Shown: piece by piece, positions 25,865-34,689 of the stretch
How the letters are laid out: each line of letters opens with the position of its first letter
Position numbering within the stretch: the stretch's first letter is position 1
Assembly: GCA_024279255.1 (NCBI GenBank)
Contig: JAJRRT010000038.1
Span: 1-40,514, forward strand
Direction: 5' to 3'
Length of the DNA: 40,514 nt
Origin: Deltaproteobacteria bacterium
GTDB taxonomy: Bacteria; Desulfobacterota; Desulfuromonadia; Desulfuromonadales; Geopsychrobacteraceae
Position numbers and translations under genes: made by a program
The notes under the pieces: model-generated
Databases searched by the model: none
What the model was told of the DNA's origin: nothing
The model's input: only the letters and a program-made list of their open reading frames with translations

Positions 25865-28447
25865 ATGACCGAAGCAACAGAAAATATTAAGTCTGATGAT
25901 GAACTTCAGGAGATGATTGCTGAAACAGAGTCCGGTGCGCGAAACCCGACTGGGGCATTCCCTAAAAAAGTTCTGTTCTTTATTCCGCTCATCTGGACAC
26001 TGTTTCAGTTGTGGTATGCTTCGCCGCTCCCTTTTCTGTTTAATTTCTTTGTTCTGAATGACACTGAAGCCCGTGCGATTCACCTCGCTTTTGCGATTTT
26101 TCTCTCCTTTACTGCTTTCCCGACATTTAAGAAATCACCAAAAACGTATATTCCTGTGCAGGATTGGCTGCTTGGTCTACTCGGCGCTTTCTGTTCAGCT
26201 TATCTATATATCTTTTACACCTCACTTTCTGATCGCCCAGGCATGCCGAACCAGATGGACCTGATCGTTGGAGTTGTTGGGTTAATTTTGTTACTAGAGG
26301 CGACCCGTCGTGCCTTGGGCCCTCCACTGATGGTTGTTGCGGCGGTTTTTATTCTCTACACCTTTGGTGGACAGTTTATGCCGGACGTCATCGCGCATAA
26401 AGGGGCCAGTTTGTCAAAAGGGATGTCCCATTACTGGCTAGGCACGGAAGGTGTTTTTGGTGTGGCACTGGGTGTTTCGAACGGCATGGTCTTTATGTTC
26501 GTGCTGTTCGGGGCTTTGCTCGAAGCCGCAGGGGCGGGGAACTATTTCATCCGCACCTCTTTTGCGGCGCTTGGTCATTTAAAAGGTGGCCCGGCCAAGG
26601 CTGCGGTGGTCTCGTCCGGTTTGACCGGTCTGGTCTCCGGTTCGTCGATCGCCAATGTCGTTACTACTGGAACTTTCACTATTCCCTTGATGAAGAAGGT
26701 TGGCTTCAGCGCGGAAAAGGCTGGTGCGATTGAAGTCGCTTGTTCGACCAACGGACAGCTGATGCCGCCGGTCATGGGCGCTGCAGCCTTTCTGATGGTT
26801 GAGTATGTCGGCATTACTTATATCGAAGTTATCAAGCATGCGTTTTTGCCAGCGATCATCTCCTATATCGCTCTGGTTTATATCGTCCATCTCGAAGCCT
26901 GCAAGATGGGGCTGGAGGGGATGGAAAAAACTATCATCAGGACCGCGAAACAGCGTTTGCTCTCGTTTGTCTTTTCGATCCTTTTTATGATCATTGTTGG
27001 CGGAGTGACCTATTATGGACTCGGCTGGATCAAGGATGTTGCGGGCGGAGCTACGATCTACATTGTTTCGGTGCTGCTGGCTGCTGCTTACCTGTTTCTG
27101 CTTTGGTATGCCTGCAAAGTCCCCGAGCTTGAAGTTTCTCACGAGATCAAGGAGCTTCCCCACCTCGGGCAGACTGCGCAAGCCGGGTATTACTTTTTAT
27201 TGCCAATCGTCGTGTTGATGTGGTGTCTGGTTGTGGAACGTTTGTCGCCAGCCCTGTCGGCTTACTGGTCAACGGTGTTGATGATCTTTATTCTCCTGAC
27301 GCAGCGGCCCTTAAAAGGCGTTTTCCGTAAAATGAATGGCGTTGACTTTCACTTTAAGACCGGTTTTATGGATCTGATTAACGGCAGCGTCGCCGGCGCA
27401 CGGAACATGATCGGCATCGGTGTCGCCACCGCCGCCGCCGGTATCGTGGTCGGGACTGTAACCCTGACCGGCATCGGCTTGGTTATGACCGAGTTCGTCG
27501 AGTACATTTCCGGTGGTAATCTGATGCTGATCCTGTTTTTTACCGCGATTATCAGCCTGATTCTCGGTATGGGGCTGCCGACCACAGCCAACTATATCGT
27601 CGTTTCGACCCTGATGGCCCCGGTCATTGTCGATCTGGCCGCCCAGAATGGCTTGGTTGTTCCGCTGATCGCGGTTCATTTGTTCGTCTTTTACTTCGGG
27701 ATTCTCGCCGATGATACGCCCCCGGTCGGACTAGCGGCTTTTGCCGCTGCCGGAATCTCGGGCGGGGATCCGATCAAAACCGGTATCCAGGGCTTTACCT
27801 ACGACATCCGCACTGCGGTGTTGCCCTTCATGTTCATCTTTAATACCCAGTTGCTGATGATCGGTATCGATCACTGGTACCATCTGGTGCTGGTGGTCGC
27901 CGGAGCGGTTCTGGCCATGCTCGCCTTTGCCGCCGGAACCCAGGGGTATTTCCTGACGAAATGTCGAGTCTGGGAGACTGTCGGCCTGTTGCTGATCGCG
28001 CTGATCCTGTTCCGCCCCGGGGTCGTCTGGGATGAATTTTATCCACCCTTGACCCAGGAGCCGCCGGCGCAACTCGAAACCTGGATCGGTGATATGGAAC
28101 CGGGCTCTTCCTTGCGCTTAATGCTCAAAGGGGAGAAAATGAGTGGTAAGGAGTTTACCAAAACCATCATGTTGACCATCGGTGATGAGGCAACTGGCGC
28201 CGAACGTCTGCTTGGGATTGGGATCGAAACGCGCCTCGAAGAAGGCAAGGTTTTGATCGAAAATGTCGCTTTTTCCAGCTTGGCTGAAAAAGCGGGGATC
28301 GATTTTGATCAGGAGATTCTGAATATTCAGGTGCCGACAAAGCGTCCGCCCAAAGAGCTTATGTATGTCCCGGCGCTGCTTTTGTATGGTTTTATCTGGT
28401 GGATTCAGGCCCGTAGAAAAAAAGAAGAAGAGACTCTCGTTGCTTGA
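25865..28447 (+). CDS. TRAP transporter fused permease (DctQM) with C-terminal DUF3394
   Basis: An 860-residue inner-membrane protein in which the small DctQ-like (about 4 helices) and large DctM-like (about 12 helices) subunits are fused, the normal form for TAXI systems. Signatures include GLVSGSSIANVVTTGTFTIPLMKK (split at TGTF), CSTNGQLMPPVMGAAAFLM, LGMGLPTTANYIV and ADDTPPVGLAAFAAAGI. A DUF3394 tail (about 700-840) includes a PDZ-like stretch before a last helix and a basic end. The ATG at 25865 follows AGAAGGG; an earlier in-frame start at 25805 has no ribosome site. It imports the ligand of the TAXI protein with sodium or protons, and is followed 22 bases on by uspA. Confidence 0.96.
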   Translation: MTEATENIKSDDELQEMIAETESGARNPTGAFPKKVLFFIPLIWTLFQLWYASPLPFLFNFFVLNDTEARAIHLAFAIFLSFTAFPTFKKSPKTYIPVQDWLLGLLGAFCSAYLYIFYTSLSDRPGMPNQMDLIVGVVGLILLLEATRRALGPPLMVVAAVFILYTFGGQFMPDVIAHKGASLSKGMSHYWLGTEGVFGVALGVSNGMVFMFVLFGALLEAAGAGNYFIRTSFAALGHLKGGPAKAAVVSSGLTGLVSGSSIANVVTTGTFTIPLMKKVGFSAEKAGAIEVACSTNGQLMPPVMGAAAFLMVEYVGITYIEVIKHAFLPAIISYIALVYIVHLEACKMGLEGMEKTIIRTAKQRLLSFVFSILFMIIVGGVTYYGLGWIKDVAGGATIYIVSVLLAAAYLFLLWYACKVPELEVSHEIKELPHLGQTAQAGYYFLLPIVVLMWCLVVERLSPALSAYWSTVLMIFILLTQRPLKGVFRKMNGVDFHFKTGFMDLINGSVAGARNMIGIGVATAAAGIVVGTVTLTGIGLVMTEFVEYISGGNLMLILFFTAIISLILGMGLPTTANYIVVSTLMAPVIVDLAAQNGLVVPLIAVHLFVFYFGILADDTPPVGLAAFAAAGISGGDPIKTGIQGFTYDIRTAVLPFMFIFNTQLLMIGIDHWYHLVLVVAGAVLAMLAFAAGTQGYFLTKCRVWETVGLLLIALILFRPGVVWDEFYPPLTQEPPAQLETWIGDMEPGSSLRLMLKGEKMSGKEFTKTIMLTIGDEATGAERLLGIGIETRLEEGKVLIENVAFSSLAEKAGIDFDQEILNIQVPTKRPPKELMYVPALLLYGFIWWIQARRKKEEETLVA

Positions 28448-28469
28448 TTGAGTTGAAAGGGAGAATGAT

Positions 28470-28964
28470 ATGTCGATTAATTTAAAGCGTATTCTTGTTG
28501 CCAAAGATTTAAGCAAAGAGTCTTCAAATGTCATCCGTTATGCACTCGAGCTTGGCGCGAAATTCGATGCTCAGGTGTATATTCTGCACGTCATGCCGAC
28601 AGTGGACACCGCGGTGCTCAATATGGTTGCTCTGACAATGGGCCCGGACCAACTGGCAAAATTGAATGCAACCAACGAGGCGAGCCTGGCGGAGCAGACC
28701 CGCGAGCAGCTTGACGAGATTCTGCGCGGTGAAACCAAGTTGATGAAGGCTGATCTGGAACATCCTCCACAGATAGAAGTTCATCATGGTGAGCCCGTAC
28801 CGATGATTTTAGGCGTTGCGGATCGTCTGGATGTTGATATGATCGTTCTGGGCAGTCACAGTAAAGGGCGATTGCATTATGCCTTTTTAGGCAGCGTGGC
28901 AGAAAAGATTCTGCGTAAATCACACCGGGTTGTGGTGACTGTTCCGCCACTCGTCGGCCACTGA
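28470..28964 (+). CDS. Universal stress protein (UspA family)
   Basis: A 164-residue cytoplasmic protein of the UspA fold, with the opening KRILVAKDLSKESSNVIRYALELG, a long variable middle, and the nucleotide-binding end GSHSKGRLHYAFLGSVAEKILRKSHRVVVTVP (G-2x-G-9x-G-type motif, GSHSKGR...GSVAEKI), so it may bind ATP. The ATG at 28470 follows AAAGGGAG. It is 22 bases behind the permease and shares its transcript. UspA proteins encoded with TRAP transporters, as in the TeaABC-TeaD ectoine system, can modulate the transporter, which is the likely role here by analogy. Confidence 0.93.
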   Translation: MSINLKRILVAKDLSKESSNVIRYALELGAKFDAQVYILHVMPTVDTAVLNMVALTMGPDQLAKLNATNEASLAEQTREQLDEILRGETKLMKADLEHPPQIEVHHGEPVPMILGVADRLDVDMIVLGSHSKGRLHYAFLGSVAEKILRKSHRVVVTVPPLVGH

Positions 28965-29072
28965 TTTTATGAGAGTTCTTCCTTGCCTAAAGGACAAAAG
29001 AGTTCTTACGGCAAGGATGGATAAATGTTACAGCTTTTTGTGCTGGGCCTACCGGGTTCAGTTCGGTTGATC

Positions 29073-29125
29073 AAGAAACCCGTTTTCGAGTATGTCTTGA
29101 AACGGGTTTCTTTTGTGTTTTTTTG
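29073..29125 (+). terminator. Terminator after uspA
   Basis: AAGAAACCCGTTT at 29073-29085 pairs with AAACGGGTTTCTT at 29100-29112, a perfect 13-bp stem with a 14-base loop, followed by a long T-rich tail. It closes the TAXI-TRAP-usp transcript 109 bases past the uspA stop. Confidence 0.88.
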
Positions 29126-29199
29126 AATTGTTGGCATGAACATTCTTTGAAGTTTCTCGGTTCCATCCATAGGCTTTTCGATATCAAAGAGGATATCTA

Positions 29200-32187
29200 A
29201 TGACTGAGACAGAAAAATCACGTTGGTTTCGCCAGGTTTCAAAATCGATTACGGCTCGTTGTCTGGATGCTGGTGCTAACCTGCAGTGGATACAGGAGCA
29301 GATGCATGCCTACCTGTCGGTGACTATGCATGACGAGGCCGAAGCGATCGGCTCACTCGCTATTCAATTGCCCTATCTGAAACGCAACAAGCGCCTCGTA
29401 TTGCGCGATACGGACAAAACTTTGATTCTGGCCCGGCTGAATCAGCCAGGCTCTCTTTATCAGACCCTTCGCCTGTTGCGGGAACGTGAAATATCTTATG
29501 CGCAGTTCACGCATTCTTACGGACCGGTTCCTGGTATAGGCGAAGAACTTGAATTGCAGCGTTTCGAGTTTGACCGACGCACGGCTGACGAGATAAATGC
29601 TGCTGGCCCGCAACGCATTCCGATGCGCTTGCAACGTGAAGTTAAAAATGCCCTTAAGGAACATTATCCAAAGTATGATTTTTCCCGTTTCGATAAAGAG
29701 GTCCGCCTGCTCTGGATCAATAACGAGAATTATGTGCGCTTTTCTCCCGCGCGCCGCGTTGCCCAGATTCTATGGCTCTATCAACAAGCGGTCCAGAGTG
29801 GAGGAATCTATTTTGACGCAGAACCAGCAATAGAGCTTCAAGGCGAGCCCGAGTACCGAATCCTGTTCGCCGCCGGTAACCCACCCCAGCTCGATTTTCT
29901 GCAACAGGTGATGGAGGTCTACCAGCGCCTCGGTCTCGGCATCAAACGCGCCTACTGCTTGACCATTCATAATGGGACCCATCCCTATTTCCTCGGAACC
30001 TTTTACCTGCACGGAGAGGGCAACAAGCTGCTCGATAAAGATGGCTTCCTCTATAATCAACTCGAGCATGAACTCTTTAATACCCAGATCCTTTCTACCG
30101 TGGACGATACCTATCGGCTTGTTACCGCCGGGCATCTGACCGGGGTCGACGCTTCGCTGGTCAACGCCTTCGTCAGCTTTTGTCATACCACTCTGGCGCA
30201 CAACCAGCCTGATCGCTTCGATTATCAGGAGGTCGAAGCAGCTTTCGATGCCGATATTGAGATGACCCTGCGGCTGGTCGCCCTGTTCCGTTTGCGTTTC
30301 GAGCCGAATTTACCAGGTCGTGATGAAAGCTATGAACGCGAGTTGGCCGAGCTTTCGCGGGCGATCAGCGTTTACAACAGTGGGCACGCCTACCTGGATG
30401 CTATTCGGCGCACGGTCTTCCGCTGTTGTCTGCTTTTTATCAGTCATACCTTGAAGACCAACTTCTTCGTCTCCCAAAAGCATGCGCTGGCCTTCCGTCT
30501 GGCACCGGGCTACCTCGATGAACTGGGAGTCGAGCATACTTCCGATCTGCCGCCGGAACGCCCCTTCCGGGTGACCTTCTTCTTCGGTCGCCACGGCTGC
30601 GGCTATCACATCGGCTTCTCCGATATCGCCCGCGGTGGCTGGCGCACGGTGATGGCGAAAAATCGCGACGACTATATCGTCAGTGCCAATACCCTGTTCC
30701 GCGAGAACTACGTGCTGGCTCATACCCAGCACCTGAAGAACAAGGATATCTACGAGGGCGGCTCGAAGATGGTCGTCGCGCTCGATGCCGCCGATCTCGA
30801 TAATCCCGAAACTGTCACCCGGCGTCTCTATAAGCTGCAGTACGGGTTTATTCAGGCCTTTCTCGATATCTATGTCACCGAAGATGGTACTGCGCGTGAT
30901 AAACGGGTCGTCGATTATTACGGTGAGGACGAGCCGATCGAACTCGGCCCCGATGAGAACATGCACGATGAGATGGTCGAGCTGATCGCGCGGATTTCCG
31001 AGAAGCGCGGCTATATGCTCGGGGCAGGGGTGATATCGAGTAAGCAATTTGGGATCAACCACAAGGAGTACGGTGTGACCTCGACCGGCGTCATCAGTTT
31101 TGCCGAGATCACATTGCAGCAACTGGGTATCGATGCGCGCAAGGATCCCTTCAGCGTCAAGATTACCGGTGGCCCGGGCGGTGATGTCGCCGGTAACGGC
31201 TTGCGACTGTTGCTTGAACGTTGTCCGCAGGTGCAGATCCGGCTGATTCTGGATGGTACGGGTGCTTTGGTTGATCCTGCCGGGGCCGATCATCAGGCGT
31301 TACAGCAGGTCGTGTTGAAATCAGATATTGATCAATACGACCCCGATGCCCTGCATGATGGCGGCATGATGATCTTCCGCAGTCAGACCAAGCGTGAAGG
31401 ATTGCGCGAACTCTACCGTAAGGTCTCTCGCAAAGGAGATGAACTGATCGAAGAGTGGATCACTGTCGACGAATTTTATCGATTATTCAATCAACTGATC
31501 TTTGAGGTTGAAGCTGATCTGTTTATCCCGGCGGGTGGGCGACCTGAAACGATTCACTCTGGCAACTGGCAACAGTTTTTGATCGACGGCAAACCGAGTG
31601 CGCGGGCTATCATCGAAGGGGCCAACTCCTTTGTCACTCCGGAGGCTCGCGATAAACTACAGGCCAAGGGGATCATCATCATGCGTGATGCCTCGGCGAA
31701 CAAATGCGGGGTCATCTCTTCATCCTATGAGATCATCGCCAACCTGTTGTTGACTGAAAAAGAGTTCTTCGCCAGCAAGGAGCAATATGTAGGCGATGTC
31801 CTTGAAATTCTTGAAAAACGTGCAGCTGATGAAGCACGCCTGATCTTCCGCCGTTACGCTGAGTTCGGTGGTTCTCGGAGCTATACCGATCTTTCGGCCG
31901 GTATCTCGCGTGAAATTAATGATCATTACGCGCGCCTGTTCGATTATTTCCAGCAGAACCCGGAAATAGGCCGCAAATCGCTCTATCGCAAGGCACTGTT
32001 GGCTCATCTTCCGCGCATTTTGCGCGAGACTCCGCGCTTTCGTAAAAGAATCAATCAATTGCCACCCAAGTATCAGGCCGCCATCCTCGCCAGCGAGATT
32101 GCATCTTCACTGGTCTATCAGCAAGATCGTGAGTTTGATTACGAATTTATGATCAGTGGCCATTTGCAACGCCATTTCGTTGCTTGA
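29200..32187 (+). CDS. Large NAD-type glutamate dehydrogenase
   Basis: A 995-residue member of the large NAD-dependent glutamate dehydrogenase group, which converts glutamate to 2-oxoglutarate and ammonium. The catalytic core lies at about 450-880: FSDIARGGWRTV, the substrate Lys region GGSKMVVALDA, the Rossmann loop GGPGGDVAGNG, VEADLFIPAGG, and EGANSFVTPEARDKL with DASANKCGVISSSYE. A long N-terminal part (1-440) holds predicted ACT-like regulatory segments (for example LILARLNQPGSLYQTLRLLRE). It is smaller than the 1,600-residue proteobacterial form and like the roughly 1,000-residue enzyme of Desulfuromonadales. ATG follows AGAGGA. Its place behind a TAXI/TRAP system suggests catabolism of imported glutamate. 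Confidence 0.92.
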   Translation: MTETEKSRWFRQVSKSITARCLDAGANLQWIQEQMHAYLSVTMHDEAEAIGSLAIQLPYLKRNKRLVLRDTDKTLILARLNQPGSLYQTLRLLREREISYAQFTHSYGPVPGIGEELELQRFEFDRRTADEINAAGPQRIPMRLQREVKNALKEHYPKYDFSRFDKEVRLLWINNENYVRFSPARRVAQILWLYQQAVQSGGIYFDAEPAIELQGEPEYRILFAAGNPPQLDFLQQVMEVYQRLGLGIKRAYCLTIHNGTHPYFLGTFYLHGEGNKLLDKDGFLYNQLEHELFNTQILSTVDDTYRLVTAGHLTGVDASLVNAFVSFCHTTLAHNQPDRFDYQEVEAAFDADIEMTLRLVALFRLRFEPNLPGRDESYERELAELSRAISVYNSGHAYLDAIRRTVFRCCLLFISHTLKTNFFVSQKHALAFRLAPGYLDELGVEHTSDLPPERPFRVTFFFGRHGCGYHIGFSDIARGGWRTVMAKNRDDYIVSANTLFRENYVLAHTQHLKNKDIYEGGSKMVVALDAADLDNPETVTRRLYKLQYGFIQAFLDIYVTEDGTARDKRVVDYYGEDEPIELGPDENMHDEMVELIARISEKRGYMLGAGVISSKQFGINHKEYGVTSTGVISFAEITLQQLGIDARKDPFSVKITGGPGGDVAGNGLRLLLERCPQVQIRLILDGTGALVDPAGADHQALQQVVLKSDIDQYDPDALHDGGMMIFRSQTKREGLRELYRKVSRKGDELIEEWITVDEFYRLFNQLIFEVEADLFIPAGGRPETIHSGNWQQFLIDGKPSARAIIEGANSFVTPEARDKLQAKGIIIMRDASANKCGVISSSYEIIANLLLTEKEFFASKEQYVGDVLEILEKRAADEARLIFRRYAEFGGSRSYTDLSAGISREINDHYARLFDYFQQNPEIGRKSLYRKALLAHLPRILRETPRFRKRINQLPPKYQAAILASEIASSLVYQQDREFDYEFMISGHLQRHFVA

Positions 32188-32233
32188 TGAGGAAGATCTA
32201 TTGGTCCCGCGATTTTTTTTCAGGAGGAGCTAA

Positions 32234-32254
32234 ATGGATAGAAGAAAGGTTTAG
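32234..32254 (+). other. Six-codon leader reading frame ahead of the LysE gene
   Basis: The best ribosome site in this interval, CAGGAGGAG (32221-32229), directs an ATG at 32234 that encodes only MDRRKV before TAG. The exporter ATG follows 3 bases later, with its own weaker AGAAAGG. This may couple exporter translation to the leader, or the strong site may simply be inherited from a lost start. Two adjacent Arg codons (AGA AGA) are rare-type codons in many bacteria. Confidence 0.4.
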
Positions 32255-32257
32255 TGC

Positions 32258-32896
32258 ATGGCTTTTGACAGTTGGCTGCTCTTCGCTTCGATTGCGCTGG
32301 TCGCATGTCTGACCCCAGGACCGGCGGCGTTGCTGGTATCGACGCACAGCGTTTCTTTCGGCACAAAATATTCCGTTTCAACCATGTTCGGAAACCTGAC
32401 GGGGCTGTTCACCATGTCGCTACTGTCGGTTCTGGGGCTGAGTGCAATCATTTTGCATTCTGTACCAATATTCTTCACGGTGAAGCTGATCGGAGCCTGC
32501 TATCTGATTTTTCTGGGGCTAAAACTCTGGAGGAAGGGGATGGGGCTTGCAGGGCTCCAAACTGCTGAAAAGAGCATTGTTCAGCGTAGGCCAAATCTTA
32601 TGAAGCTATACCTGAATGGTTTGTTGGTGGCGCTCACCAATCCCAAGGCGATTGCGTTCACGACCGCGCTCTTTCCGCAATTTATCCGACCCGATCGGCC
32701 GATGGTGCCGCAGTTCAGCATCTTGATCGTGACCTTCATGTTTCTGTCATTTGTCTGTCTGTTCGGCTTTGGATTGATGGCGGAGCGGGTCAGGATGGGT
32801 TCTTCGCGGATTCAGGTGCCCGGTTTTATGGGCAAGGTATTCGGTAGCGCCTTTATCGGTTCCGGTGTCCTTCTCGCGAGCGCCACTCAGGAATAA
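32258..32896 (+). CDS. LysE/RhtB-family amino-acid exporter
   Basis: A 212-residue inner-membrane protein with about six hydrophobic segments. The N-terminal TPGPAALLVSTHSVSFGTKY and the NPKAIAFTTALFPQFI motif are the LysE/RhtB signature, and the length is normal. Members export lysine, arginine, threonine, homoserine or related amino acids; which one is not visible. It lies 70 bases after the glutamate dehydrogenase on the same strand and could serve as a relief valve for amino acids accumulated by the transporter. A six-codon leader frame precedes it. Confidence 0.92.
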   Translation: MAFDSWLLFASIALVACLTPGPAALLVSTHSVSFGTKYSVSTMFGNLTGLFTMSLLSVLGLSAIILHSVPIFFTVKLIGACYLIFLGLKLWRKGMGLAGLQTAEKSIVQRRPNLMKLYLNGLLVALTNPKAIAFTTALFPQFIRPDRPMVPQFSILIVTFMFLSFVCLFGFGLMAERVRMGSSRIQVPGFMGKVFGSAFIGSGVLLASATQE

Positions 32897-33010
32897 TCTA
32901 TCGGTAATAATTACGCCTAACCCCTCACTTTAAGCGATAAAAATACCCTCTCCGCAAATTGCCGGGTGTGCTCATACTTAGTCTATGCTTTTTTAGGTGC
33001 TACTCATCTT

Positions 33011-33039
33011 TCGTCATTCCCGCGAAGGCGGGAATCCAG
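33011..33039 (+). repeat. REP-like dispersed palindrome
   Basis: TCGTCATTCCCGCGAAGG followed by CGGGAATCCAG is a well-known intergenic repeat type in proteobacterial genomes. The arms ATTCCCGC (33016-33023) and GCGGGAAT (33028-33035) flank a GAAG loop. Only one copy is in the window, so the call rests on recognising the motif. Confidence 0.75.
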
Positions 33040-33352
33040 TGTTTTTATTGATCATCCGACGATCTGATGTTTCAGCGCCTATTATTGAAGAATTCGCCTT
33101 TGATCCCGGCTTCCGCGTTCACTATCAGGAAACTGTACATTTGATGAAAGGCGGCTTGCCGAAATTCAAGAATCTTCCTGCTGATGGCGGTGGTTCTGGT
33201 GATCTGTTACCTTGAGCAGTGTTGACGATTCTGCATTTCCATAGGGCTAATGGTTCATCCTTTAATCGGAGGAAGCTCTCATTGAAAATATTTTAGCAGT
33301 TTAAGCAAAAAACTGAATATTGACTCATTGTGAATTCATTTTTGTGGCTTGT

Positions 33353-33382
33353 CGGCATCCGGAACATAAGTTCCGGATGCCG
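33353..33382 (-). terminator. Terminator after the aminotransferase
   Basis: CGGCATCCGGAAC (33353-33365) and GTTCCGGATGCCG (33370-33382) are a perfect 13-bp stem with a four-base loop. It lies 8 bases past the aminotransferase stop. T content is modest on both sides. Confidence 0.7.
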
Positions 33383-33390
33383 TTTCAATT

Positions 33391-34689
33391 TTATCCCTGC
33401 AACCAGGCACAAACCCGGTCGATGGCTGTCAGGACCTTTTCACAGTATTGGCGCAGGAAGTCATCGTTCAACTCCTGATCGGCCGGGATCTGTTCGGCGG
33501 CCGCCAGCGAGCGCGCACCATCGAAATCGACGAAGGCGAGGCGGACCGTCAACTCCTGCTCAGGGCGACCGAAGCAGCTGCCGGGCAGCATCGCCACCCC
33601 TGTTTCGTCGAGCAGGCGCTGGCAGAGTTGTTCGCTGTTCATGATGCCGCGAGCCTCGAGCTGGGGACGCAGCGGTTCGAAATCGGGGAGCATGTAGAAA
33701 GCACCGTCGGGACGGGCCACCTTCACGCCAGCATCAGACAGCGATTGCCAGATCCAGCCGGACATAGAACGCAGGATGCGGCGCGATTGCATCAGGTAGT
33801 ATTCCAGCTCATCGCCACCCTTGAATGCGCTGACCGCTGCATACTGGATCGGGGCACTGGTTGAAGTGAAGGTCTCGCTGGCGACGACAGCCATTGCGTC
33901 GAGTAGCCAGTCGAGTTCGGCTGGAAAAGCGAAGGTTCCCAGCCGCCAGCCGCCGGCACCGGCCCACTTACTCAGGCCGCTGGCGATGATGGTCCCCTCC
34001 GGGTAGTAACGTGCGATCGACTGGTGGTTGCCTTGATAATTCAGTTCGCCGTAGATCTCGTCGGAGAGCAGGATGATCTTGTATTTGCGCGCGGTTTCAG
34101 CCAGTTCTTGTAATTGCTCAGCAGAATAAGAGCAGCCGGTCGGATTGTTCGGATAGTTAAGGATGACGATCCGTGGTTTGGTCGGATCCTTGGCGCAGAG
34201 TTTTTCGAGCTCGCTTGATGTCAGCAACCAGTTGTTCTCCTCTTGAGTCTGCAACCAGCGCACGTGACGCCCGATGATATGGGCCTGAGGCGCGTAGGAG
34301 ACCCAGCTGGGGGTGGGGATGACCAGGTCACCGTAATAGACCAGCTGGAGGATGAACATCAGCTCCTTGGAGCCGGGGCCGATCAGGATATCCTCACCGC
34401 GCAGACTCAACCCCTGGGTACGCCGATAGTAGCCGGCGACCGCGTCGCAGAGGGCAGGCAGGCCCTTGACCGGTAGGTAATCTTTCTGGTGAGCGTTGGT
34501 CTGTAGTTCCCTGACCACCGGTGCCGGAACCGGAAAGGGCGACTGTCCCAGACCGAGTTTGAAGACTTGCTTCCCCTCGGCGAGTAGCTTGTTGCTCTGT
34601 TCGTTAATCCCCAGAGTCGCTGAGACCGGCAGCCCGCGCACATTCAGGTTGAGATGAACCTCGTGTTGTCCATTAGGCATTTTCTTCAT
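33391..34689 (-). CDS. Pyridoxal-phosphate aminotransferase, class I/II
   Basis: A 432-residue fold-type I aminotransferase. The PLP features are visible: NYPNNPTGCSYS (about 181-192) with the aspartate-aminotransferase-type Asn, LSDEIYGELNYQG with the cofactor Asp and Tyr, SGLSKWAGAGGWRLG with the Schiff-base Lys (about 248), and a C-terminal VRLAFVDFDG with the carboxylate-binding Arg. It moves amino groups between an amino acid and a 2-oxo acid; the amino donor cannot be named. The start overlaps the stop of the GntR gene (ATGA, 34686-34689), so translation is coupled; an in-frame ATG at 34678-34680 is the alternative, with better spacing from AAGGAG. Confidence 0.9.
   Translation of the reverse strand: MKKMPNGQHEVHLNLNVRGLPVSATLGINEQSNKLLAEGKQVFKLGLGQSPFPVPAPVVRELQTNAHQKDYLPVKGLPALCDAVAGYYRRTQGLSLRGEDILIGPGSKELMFILQLVYYGDLVIPTPSWVSYAPQAHIIGRHVRWLQTQEENNWLLTSSELEKLCAKDPTKPRIVILNYPNNPTGCSYSAEQLQELAETARKYKIILLSDEIYGELNYQGNHQSIARYYPEGTIIASGLSKWAGAGGWRLGTFAFPAELDWLLDAMAVVASETFTSTSAPIQYAAVSAFKGGDELEYYLMQSRRILRSMSGWIWQSLSDAGVKVARPDGAFYMLPDFEPLRPQLEARGIMNSEQLCQRLLDETGVAMLPGSCFGRPEQELTVRLAFVDFDGARSLAAAEQIPADQELNDDFLRQYCEKVLTAIDRVCAWLQG

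Larger units (their letters stand above)
32897..33390. other. Intergenic stretch with a dispersed repeat and a terminator
   Basis: About 494 bases between the convergent exporter and aminotransferase genes. It holds a palindromic dispersed repeat (33011-33039) and a 13-bp terminator hairpin (33353-33382). The 72-codon frame crossing the repeat (32997-33215) has no ribosome site and is not credible. Nothing else was recognised. Confidence 0.6.

Noticed and set aside
29132-29147. Second sigma-54-like site ahead of the glutamate dehydrogenase (TGGCAT...TTCTT)
   Set aside because: The -24 half is close to consensus but the invariant GC at -12 is missing.
30310-31293. 327-codon open frame on the minus strand
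   Set aside because: It lies wholly inside the glutamate dehydrogenase gene, opposite its catalytic core; no domain or ribosome site, so it is a codon-bias shadow.
32997-33215. 72-codon frame across the dispersed repeat
   Set aside because: Its early HSREGGNPV stretch is the familiar translation of the REP-like palindrome, and there is no ribosome site.
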